Source: Pseudomonadota bacterium (GTDB lineage: Bacteria > Desulfobacterota > Desulfobacteria > Desulfobacterales > JAHIVH01). Taken from it: a stretch of 51,229 nucleotides of DNA. A program made the translations under genes and the position numbers. The notes under the pieces were generated by a model, which had not been told where the DNA came from, searched no databases, and saw only the letters and a list, made by a program, of their open reading frames with translations. Positions 44,555 through 51,229 of this stretch are shown here, piece after piece. How positions within the stretch are numbered: the stretch's first letter is position 1; each line of letters opens with the position of its first letter. The DNA lies in the NCBI GenBank assembly GCA_018816735.1, contig JAHIVH010000078.1, forward strand, positions 1 through 51,229. Reading direction: 5' to 3'.

Positions 44555-46051
44555 TTAGCAAAGGTTTTCCAGAATATTGTATTGTTTAATTTTTCTGTAC
44601 AATGTTTGCCTGCTTATCCCCAAAAGTTCAGCGGTCTTGGTCCTATTCCAAAATGTTTTTTTGAGTGCCGCTAAAATTTCCTGTTTACCGTGGCCATTCC
44701 TTTCCCGGAATAAATTTTCCCGGTTTACTGTCGGAAGTTGAAAATCGCATATCTCAATAGGTAAGTGTTCAAGCGTGATCACATTATGTCTGCAAATTAC
44801 AAAAGCCCGTTCAATCACGTGCTCAAGCTCACGGATATTTCCAGGCCACGAATAATCCAGGAATTTAAAAAGAACGGCATCAGAAACACCCGTAATATTT
44901 TTTTGGGACTTTATTCTAAAATGATTTACAAAATGATCAATGAGAAGAGGTATATCTTCCTTTCTTTCCCTAAGCGGCGGGAGGTTAACTTCCACAACTT
45001 TCATTCGATAATAGAGATCCTCGCGGAATTCTCCGTTTTGAACGCAGATCTGAAGATTTTTGTTTGTGCAGGCAATAATACGTATATCCACCTTCCGGGG
45101 AGTTGTGTCCCCTACGGGTTCGAATTCTTTCTCTTGCAAAACCCTCAAGAGCTTAAGCTGGATAACAGGAGAAACATCACCTATCTCATCGAGAAGGATG
45201 GTTCCGCCGTTTGCGACCTGGAACCGTCCTTCTTTTTTATTGATTGCTCCGGTAAAAGCACCTTTTACATGGCCGAAAAGTTCACTTTCAAGAAGATTCT
45301 CGGCAAGTGCGGAGCAGTTCACTGTAACAAAAGGTTTACCTGAGCGGTGCCCTGCATTATGCAGTGCTTTTGCAACAAGCTCCTTTCCTGTACCGCTTTC
45401 ACCAGTGACCAGAACGGTCGTATCGATATCAGCGAGGTCATCCAGAAGCCGGTAAATATCCTGCATTTTTTTACTTTTGCCAATGATATTCTGGTATGGG
45501 TGTCTTTCTCTCTGCTCTTTTCCATGGTCCATTATGGATGGTGTATTCCTGATGATGATTACGGCCCCTTTGAAGTTACACTCAGGATCAAAAAGTGGTG
45601 AACTACTAATGTCCACGACTTGCTGGTGTCCCTTTTTAAATCCACATTCTATTCTTTTTCCCTTGAGATGATCGCCATCTTTAATGGTTTTTTGTATCAC
45701 TTCCAAACAGGATTGGTTGCATTGGGAAATAGAACCCAAGAAATTTTTTCCCCTGGACATTCCTATATCCACACCACAGATTTTTTTTGCAGATCTGTTT
45801 GCTTCCATAATTTTAAATTCAGAATCGATTGTGATAACCGCATCGCTCATACTGCTGAATATAGCCTTAAGAAGGGAGCGGTTCTCTATTTGTTCTTTAT
45901 CTTTTTTCTTGGGTTCGATATCCTCACTGAAGATCGTTCTGAATTTTTTTATTTCCCCATCCCTGGTTTTGATCAATGGCAATGTATCTTCTGTGTATTC
46001 AGGGAAAGGAATTACATTATTTATTATTGGCTTATTTATAGATATCGTCAT
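44555..46051 (-). CDS. Sigma-54-dependent transcriptional activator with PAS sensor
   Basis: A 498-residue regulator. The PAS domain (about residues 60-170) includes a cysteine pair in CNQSCLEVIQKTIKDG, a pattern often seen in redox- or metal-sensing PAS domains. The AAA+ domain (about 185-415) is complete: Walker A GESGTGKE (217-224), GAFTGA loop (264-269) and DEIGD (288-292). A Fis-type helix-turn-helix ends the protein (RTKTAELLGISRQTLYRKIK). Such activators switch on sigma-54 promoters when their sensor domain is signalled. No clear -24/-12 promoter was found in the adjoining spacers. It is divergent from the TPR/AraC regulator. Confidence 0.9.
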   Translation of the reverse strand: MTISINKPIINNVIPFPEYTEDTLPLIKTRDGEIKKFRTIFSEDIEPKKKDKEQIENRSLLKAIFSSMSDAVITIDSEFKIMEANRSAKKICGVDIGMSRGKNFLGSISQCNQSCLEVIQKTIKDGDHLKGKRIECGFKKGHQQVVDISSSPLFDPECNFKGAVIIIRNTPSIMDHGKEQRERHPYQNIIGKSKKMQDIYRLLDDLADIDTTVLVTGESGTGKELVAKALHNAGHRSGKPFVTVNCSALAENLLESELFGHVKGAFTGAINKKEGRFQVANGGTILLDEIGDVSPVIQLKLLRVLQEKEFEPVGDTTPRKVDIRIIACTNKNLQICVQNGEFREDLYYRMKVVEVNLPPLRERKEDIPLLIDHFVNHFRIKSQKNITGVSDAVLFKFLDYSWPGNIRELEHVIERAFVICRHNVITLEHLPIEICDFQLPTVNRENLFRERNGHGKQEILAALKKTFWNRTKTAELLGISRQTLYRKIKQYNILENLC

Positions 46052-46478
46052 TTGTCTTTGTTATTTTTTTTATTAAATTGGGTTAAAATTTTTATCAGAG
46101 TCCAGTCAAACAAATATGTTACTATTCCTTTAGGCAAAAACCAATCATGCCCAATTTATCCCATCCTCTCAATTGGATGTGATGTTTTATCGCATTGTTG
46201 ATGAACATCCCTTTAAATTGATTTTATATTTTTTTCTACCCATTATTGGGTTCGCCAGAAATTGACAATTTTATTTTTTTGATATCTAAAGTAAATATTG
46301 ATACAGTCGTCAAAAGTACCAAGCCGGCTAAATGAAATGGTCGACCTACAAGATGTAGATGTTTTTGATATACGTGAGTATATATGTGGTATGTTTGGCA
46401 TATGAAAAATCGAACCGACGAAGCGGTTGGGACTTTTTATAACACCATCAAAGTTGGCATAAATTTCCGAGACTACAA
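46052..46478. other. Divergent spacer between two regulators
   Basis: About 430 bases of AT-rich DNA. Small hairpins such as CTACA-AGA-TGTAG near 46350 and AACCG-ACGAAG-CGGTT near 46412 could be regulator sites. A minus-strand frame at 46243-46485 has no ribosome binding site or family and is not called. Confidence 0.35.
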
Positions 46479-46506
46479 TTGACAACCAATTGTTTATATA
46501 TAGATT
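46479..46506 (+). promoter_or_regulatory. Sigma-70-like promoter of the TPR/AraC regulator gene
   Basis: TTGACA at 46479-46484 and TAGATT at 46501-46506, with a 16-base gap, about 37 bases before the ATG at 46544. AGGGAT lies about ten bases before that ATG. Good spacing, moderate -10 match. Confidence 0.45.
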
Positions 46507-46543
46507 ATTTTTATATTGTATTTTTATAGGGATCTTTTGATTA

Positions 46544-48382
46544 ATGAATGATAATTTATTGAAAAAAACAACCGTATCAAATTACACGGATGCGTTCATG
46601 GCCATAAAGTCTCCATTAGAGTTCATTCAACAATGCGGCAACCTCCTTAAAAAGAGATCTGATCTGGGTGACGAACACGGCGTTGGAATGATTCTGCTTG
46701 GACAGGGATATTGCTGTTTGTGGATCTGTGATTATAAAAAAGCGATTGCCAATTTTTATCGGAGTATTGATATACTTGAGCAACATAATGATATCGTTGG
46801 CGTACTCCTCGCGAAAATGGGGATTGGCCAAGCGTACCTTTTTTTAGGCGAGTTTGATCAGATTGAAAAAATCAACAATGAACTTGAAAAATCCGTGATT
46901 AACACAGATGACTTTATCGCGAAATGCCTTGTCAGATTAAATATCGCAGAATATCATATGAAGCGCAGCGGAAGCGAAATCACAGAAAAATATGTCCGGC
47001 AGGTGTATAGGGACTCCCTTAAAAAAAAGATATGGTACCCGTACACACTTTCGTGCATTTCACTGGGATACTATCACCTTGAAAAAGGGGAAACATCAGC
47101 CTCGAAAGAATATCTGGAAAAAGCAATCCCTTTGATAGAACAATATCAAATGTTCCCGCAATTTACGATTTACGCTTACTATCTTTTATTTGAAGCGATC
47201 TGGTTGGAAAATATCGCAGGAATAGAGCCAAATTCAAATACAAAGAACAATATAAACCGTATGAGAGAACTTTCTTTGTGTACACTTGAAAAATCGACGC
47301 TGTGGCCCACACATTATGGTCCCGCAATAAGAACTAAGGGATTGTACTATGCGGTAATAAATGATTACCCAAGCGCTGTAAAGTATCTTGACGAATCAGT
47401 CGCCCATAGTTCGAGCCTTGGCAGGCGATATGATCTTGGTCGCACCTTTTACTTTTACTATTTATTTTTAAAACAGATCGGGAAAATAAAAGAAGCTGAG
47501 GCCAAACTTAAATCCGCGCACAGAGTCTTCAAAGAAATCGGTTCAGAAATATATATCAAGCGAACATCCGAACTCCTCGGAATAAAGGGGCCCCACTCAT
47601 CTGAAACAAAGCTGCAATCCGGCAATTCAACCCATTCATCGGTCCCTTACCGGATGAAACTTGAATCCCAAAATGATCTTGAGACGTTTATACAAACTTA
47701 TTTGAATCAAATCATCGAAAAAACCGGTTCAGATAGAGGCGCATTATCGATTGAGAACAAACAAAAAAAAATCAGACTGAAATATCTTCATCACCTGAAT
47801 AACAAAGAGCTAATGCACATTCTGAAGGATACGGATATAGATTCCGACGATGCTGTCCTTTATCGGAAAGAGGCTATTGGCGATGGTACCGAATTTTTAT
47901 GTTATTGTGATAAGGCCATTTCCGGATACCGATATAGTAACGATACCCAATTGATTTTTGACGCTCTTACCACGCAGACGGCTATTACCATTGAAAATTA
48001 TATGCTCAACCGTAAATTAAAAGAGCAAAAAAAAGTTGAACACCCGCTCACTGAGTCAACCGAGCATAAATTAAAAAGTGTCGTCTCTTATATTGAAGAA
48101 AACTATACAACAGATATCTCCCGGGAAGAGCTTTCGGCCCGGTTTGGCATCAACGCAGATAATCTTGGAAGATTCTTTAAAATGAAAACAAACATGCGTA
48201 TTCGCGAGTACACAAATGAAATGAGAGTAAGGGCCGCCAAAAAACTCCTGCTAAATACCGATAGCAAAGTCATTGACATTGCCTTTGAAACAGGATTCAC
48301 CAGCCTTTCAACATTCAACCGGGCATTTGTTAAAAAATCAGGAATGACGCCTTCACAATTCAGGATTAAACACCGCCTGTAA
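46544..48382 (+). CDS. Regulator with TPR sensor region and C-terminal AraC-type DNA-binding domain
   Basis: A 612-residue protein. The N-terminal part (about residues 45-345) is a helical TPR-like region (AIANFYRSIDILEQHNDIVG). A GAF-like segment follows (about 370-490), then an AraC helix-turn-helix domain (about 508-612, ISREELSARFGINADNLGRF and VIDIAFETGFTSLSTFNRAF). TPR-containing regulators of this kind often read a protein or peptide signal. It stands upstream of, and on the same strand as, the nonribosomal peptide synthetase gene, with a strong hairpin between them, so it may control that gene in trans. Confidence 0.82.
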   Translation: MNDNLLKKTTVSNYTDAFMAIKSPLEFIQQCGNLLKKRSDLGDEHGVGMILLGQGYCCLWICDYKKAIANFYRSIDILEQHNDIVGVLLAKMGIGQAYLFLGEFDQIEKINNELEKSVINTDDFIAKCLVRLNIAEYHMKRSGSEITEKYVRQVYRDSLKKKIWYPYTLSCISLGYYHLEKGETSASKEYLEKAIPLIEQYQMFPQFTIYAYYLLFEAIWLENIAGIEPNSNTKNNINRMRELSLCTLEKSTLWPTHYGPAIRTKGLYYAVINDYPSAVKYLDESVAHSSSLGRRYDLGRTFYFYYLFLKQIGKIKEAEAKLKSAHRVFKEIGSEIYIKRTSELLGIKGPHSSETKLQSGNSTHSSVPYRMKLESQNDLETFIQTYLNQIIEKTGSDRGALSIENKQKKIRLKYLHHLNNKELMHILKDTDIDSDDAVLYRKEAIGDGTEFLCYCDKAISGYRYSNDTQLIFDALTTQTAITIENYMLNRKLKEQKKVEHPLTESTEHKLKSVVSYIEENYTTDISREELSARFGINADNLGRFFKMKTNMRIREYTNEMRVRAAKKLLLNTDSKVIDIAFETGFTSLSTFNRAFVKKSGMTPSQFRIKHRL

Positions 48383-48384
48383 TA

Positions 48385-48435
48385 GTTAATTGCTACAAAT
48401 TGTAATGCTACAAATTGTAGCAATTGTAACTTTTT
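48385..48435 (+). terminator. Terminator made from repeated TGCTACAA units
   Basis: TGCTACAAATTGTA occurs at 48391-48404 and again at 48406, the second copy extending to the perfect palindrome TGCTACAA-A-TTGTAGCA (48406-48422). A larger pairing joins GTTAATTGCTACAA with TTGTAGCAATTGTAAC, followed by TTTTT. This should stop transcription just after the regulator gene, which ends at 48382. Confidence 0.6.
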
Positions 48436-48889
48436 GTCACACCATATTCCCCCCTCGAATATTCTTAAACATATTAAAATCATAGTATATTTTTATTTTT
48501 TTTCTCTCGGCATATATTTTGCTCAGAACAGTTGGCTTATGAATTTTAAAAAAAATAAAAGAGACATAAAGATATACAAATAAATAGGGATGCTTCCATG
48601 CCAGAGCCAAAATTTGTACAATATGCCATCCATTGTAAAGTGCCATGGAAGTTCGTGTAGTTGATCAGGTTAAAGGATAAAAGTTCGTATTTAGGTTTAG
48701 GATTTGGGCGTCAAGCAGTCATTGGATGCGGTATAGCGGATCTGAACACAGGGGGAAGAATTCCAATGATCATATGTCCCGGTTCTTAGATTTTTGCAGA
48801 AATATTTCCACTATACTAAAAATATGTGATTTTTTTCCGCCCGCTGTCAAATACATAAAAAAACAAACTGAATATTATAAGGATACAAA
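48436..48889. other. Spacer of about 450 bases before the NRPS gene
   Basis: AT-rich, no convincing gene; a minus-strand frame at 48437-48646 starts without a ribosome binding site and matches nothing known. It should contain the NRPS promoter, but no clear -35/-10 or -24/-12 pair stands out. AAGGAT seven bases before 48890 is the likely ribosome binding site. Confidence 0.35.
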
Positions 48890-51229
48890 ATGAGCTACGA
48901 TAGTTTTGTACATGAAGTCCATGACGGCATTTATGTATATAAAAAATTGAAATACAATAATTTATCAGATTTATACCAGGATAAAAAAAATGATATTATC
49001 AATGGCATTGGTTTCATAGGTAACAGGGAGAAAGAGAAATTTGTCTCCTTTAGTGAGCTATATTACAACTCCCTTACGGTACTATACAACCTACAGAAAC
49101 AGGGTATAAAACCAAATGATGAGTTGGTCTTCCAGATAGATGATAATGAAACTTTCGTTTATGTATTCTGGGCCTGCATTTTAGGCGGCATCAAACCTGT
49201 TCCACTAACAATTGCGCGTAAAGATGAGCACTGGCTTAAATTGATCAAGGTTTGTGATGTGCTGAATCATCCATTTTTCATCATGAATAAGGATCAATCA
49301 GAACCGTTTAGGGGGAAGTTTAAAAATAAACTGAATTCAATAAGTAAAAGGATAATTTTTGCGAATGATATTAATAAAGGTTCAGGCGCAGGAGATATTC
49401 ACAAGGTATCTGCGACAGATATTGCTTTTATCCAGTTTTCTTCGGGTTCTACCGGCGATCCCAAAGGAGTGGTACTGACACATGAAAACCTCCTGACAAA
49501 TATTGAATCCATTCTAAAAAGCATACAGATACGACCCACTGATTCCAGTCTTTCCTGGATGCCGCTGACCCATGATATGGGACTGATCGGGTTTCACCTG
49601 ACACCGCTTGCAGTTAGCGCAAACCATTATTTGGTCCCTACCCATCTATTTATCAATGATCCACTCATCTGGATGGATAAAATTCAGGAACATAGGGTAA
49701 CAATTACAGGCTCACCCAATTTTGGCTACAAACTGTTCTCATTTTTCTTCAACCTGGGAAAACCAGCTCACCTGGACCTGTCCTGTGTCCGGATAATATT
49801 CAATGGCGCGGAACCTATCTCATACGAAGTCAGTAATGATTTTTTAAATGAAATGGGGAAATATGGGTTGAAAAGGAACACAATTTATCCTGTCTATGGT
49901 ATGGCAGAGGCCTGCCTTGCAGTAACATTTCCGCCGGTAGAAGAAGAAATTAAACCGGTCATCGTGAATCGAAACTTCCTGAACATGGGAGAAAACGTAA
50001 GATATGGTGAAAATAATAATAATGATAATTTGACACTGATTGATCTTGGATTTCCTGTAGATAACACTGAGATTAAAATTCTGGATGATCGAAAAAATCC
50101 ACTTCCCGAAGAAGTTGTTGGGAATCTTTATATAAAAGGCAAGAATGTTACAAAGGGATATTATAACAATCTTGAAGCCACAAGGGAAAACATTCTGGAT
50201 GATGGCTGGTTGAATACCGGAGACATAGGTTTTATCAAAAATGGCAGATTAATCATCACGGGAAGAACTAAGGATATTATATTTTTAAACGGAACGAATT
50301 ACTACTCACATGACATTGAAAGATTAGCCGAAGGTGTAGAGATGGTTGCTCCAGGATCGGTGGTGGCCGTGGGCATCCCTTTGGAAGAAACAAAAGAAGA
50401 CACGCTGGTTATTTTTCACCGCAACAAAGATAATGACCTGAATCCATTTCTCAATCGTGCCGATAAAATAATTAAACATATCAGCATGCAGACCGGCCTC
50501 AAAGTAGACCAGGTCATCCCCGTGTCTAAAATACATCGTACAACCAGCGGCAAACTGCAGCGCTTTAAAATGGTAGAGGAATTCCTGAATGGTAAATATG
50601 ACAATGCAATCCAGGATTTAATTAAACTTCAGCATCATGTTATTGTCGAAAACAAAAGCAACGCACCACAAAATGATACTGAGAAAAAAATTATAAAAAT
50701 AACGTCTGAAGTTTTAAGTATCAATCCGGATTTTATTCAGGCAGATGCCAATTTTTTTGAACTGGGGTGCAATTCTTTAAAATTAACTATTCTCTTAAGC
50801 TATATTGAAAAACTATTTCATATTAAAATTCCCATCAGATTCATCTTCGAGAATCCCACAATTGAAGCCATGGCTGAGTATATCAGCACCCACACGGATA
50901 CCGACCCTATTCAGATTATTCCTGCTGAAAAAAAAGAATATTATCCCATCTCATCAGCGCAAAAACGATTATTGTTCATGAGCCGGTTTAATGAGGTGGG
51001 AACAAGCTATAACAATATCTTTATATTAAGGCTTAAGGGTAAAATAGATAAAGAAAGATTGGAGAATTCATTCAGGGGGCTAATTGAGCGCCACGAAGTA
51101 TTAAGAACTTCCTTTGAAATTATAGACGATGAACCCGTACAAAGAATTCATGACAATGTGGATTTGAGCATCCCGTTTATCGAGGGCCGGGAAGAAGACC
51201 TGCCAGGTATGATGACGGATTTTATCAAA
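48890..51229 (+). CDS. Nonribosomal peptide synthetase with FAAL-like loading module (3' end outside the window)
   Basis: 780 codons are visible and the frame is still open at the window edge. Residues about 1-575 form an AMP-forming ligase: SSGSTGDPKGVVLTHENL (about 184), WMPLTHDMGLIGFHL, which is the fatty acyl-AMP ligase version of the core motif, YGMAEACLAVTF, and TTSGKLQRFKM near the end. A carrier domain (about 585-665) has ELGCNSLKL with Ser629 as the phosphopantetheine site. A condensation domain begins at about 683 (SSAQKRLLFMSR, then RHEVLRTSFE). The product probably starts with a fatty-acyl group, giving a lipopeptide. Further modules would lie beyond the edge. Confidence 0.9.
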   Translation, partial: MSYDSFVHEVHDGIYVYKKLKYNNLSDLYQDKKNDIINGIGFIGNREKEKFVSFSELYYNSLTVLYNLQKQGIKPNDELVFQIDDNETFVYVFWACILGGIKPVPLTIARKDEHWLKLIKVCDVLNHPFFIMNKDQSEPFRGKFKNKLNSISKRIIFANDINKGSGAGDIHKVSATDIAFIQFSSGSTGDPKGVVLTHENLLTNIESILKSIQIRPTDSSLSWMPLTHDMGLIGFHLTPLAVSANHYLVPTHLFINDPLIWMDKIQEHRVTITGSPNFGYKLFSFFFNLGKPAHLDLSCVRIIFNGAEPISYEVSNDFLNEMGKYGLKRNTIYPVYGMAEACLAVTFPPVEEEIKPVIVNRNFLNMGENVRYGENNNNDNLTLIDLGFPVDNTEIKILDDRKNPLPEEVVGNLYIKGKNVTKGYYNNLEATRENILDDGWLNTGDIGFIKNGRLIITGRTKDIIFLNGTNYYSHDIERLAEGVEMVAPGSVVAVGIPLEETKEDTLVIFHRNKDNDLNPFLNRADKIIKHISMQTGLKVDQVIPVSKIHRTTSGKLQRFKMVEEFLNGKYDNAIQDLIKLQHHVIVENKSNAPQNDTEKKIIKITSEVLSINPDFIQADANFFELGCNSLKLTILLSYIEKLFHIKIPIRFIFENPTIEAMAEYISTHTDTDPIQIIPAEKKEYYPISSAQKRLLFMSRFNEVGTSYNNIFILRLKGKIDKERLENSFRGLIERHEVLRTSFEIIDDEPVQRIHDNVDLSIPFIEGREEDLPGMMTDFIK

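Noticed and set aside
46243..46485. Minus-strand 80-codon frame between the two regulators
   Set aside because: Overlaps the probable promoter of the plus-strand regulator and has no ribosome binding site or family.
48437..48646. Minus-strand 69-codon hydrophobic frame before the NRPS gene
   Set aside because: AT-rich DNA gives hydrophobic chance frames; no ribosome binding site or homologue recognised.
1..51229. CRISPR arrays, tRNA or rRNA genes, intact transposases
   Set aside because: No regularly spaced repeats, cloverleaf sequences or DDE transposase motifs were noticed; a tRNAscan or CRISPR finder run would settle this.

Overview
The window looks like a chromosomal piece of an anaerobic, sulfate-reducer-like Desulfobacterota (Desulfobacterales-type) bacterium. 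This rests on gene content, not on a marker gene: a thioredoxin-type arsC with acr3, DUF3739-type two-partner secretion, DUF2062, a PHP/glycosyltransferase fusion, an exosortase, many lipoproteins and TonB/ExbBD parts, all in a moderately AT-rich background with very AT-rich spacers. No rRNA, tRNA or CRISPR array was seen.

Layout. 1-2.0 kb: a broken heptosyltransferase and three small minus-strand envelope or coiled-coil genes. 2.2-4.4 kb: an arsenic operon (arsR, arsC, acr3) followed by a long-armed inverted repeat. 4.7-7.2 kb: a two-cysteine DksA paralogue, a DUF2062 membrane protein, an exosortase preceded by a translationally coupled 26-residue membrane peptide, and a 5'-truncated TPR gene. 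7.4-26.4 kb: the central block, a 19-kb single-direction operon. It encodes a lipoprotein with two FKBP-like modules and a thioredoxin-like module, a TpsB transporter, a 3300-residue TpsA filamentous-haemagglutinin-like exoprotein, a DUF2341-LamG-ExbB fusion, ExbD, TonB, a porin and a membrane-anchored coiled-coil protein. Two junctions overlap by four bases. The layout suggests a two-partner secretion system with its own proton-motive-force motor, which ordinary TPS systems lack.

26.8-35.1 kb: a plus-strand trio (an unrecognised 804-residue protein, a phosphatidylserine-decarboxylase homologue, an Lgt-like membrane protein) converges on a minus-strand pair (a PHP-glycosyltransferase 4 fusion and a radical SAM protein that start/stop-overlap). 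This is probably an envelope lipid or glycolipid locus. 35.3-38.7 kb: an accessory zone with a SEC-C protein, a TPR-like protein, a ParB-like protein and at least three gene relics (YhcG/DUF1016, a two-part reading frame split by TGA, a VapC tail).

38.8-42.5 kb: a YqhC-like AraC regulator divergent from an iron alcohol dehydrogenase carrying an internal deletion, a hydrolase lipoprotein and a broken flavodoxin. 42.7-44.1 kb: a lipocalin-like lipoprotein gene whose lipobox cysteine codon position is TGA, and a broken CocE/NonD hydrolase. 44.5-48.4 kb: a sigma-54 activator and a TPR/AraC regulator, divergently arranged. From 48.9 kb to the window edge: the start of a nonribosomal peptide synthetase with an acyl-AMP ligase loading module, a carrier protein and a condensation domain.

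The most interesting system is the energised TPS operon. The most curious single base is the TGA at the lipobox cysteine. The many relics between 35 and 44 kb show active gene decay in the accessory part.
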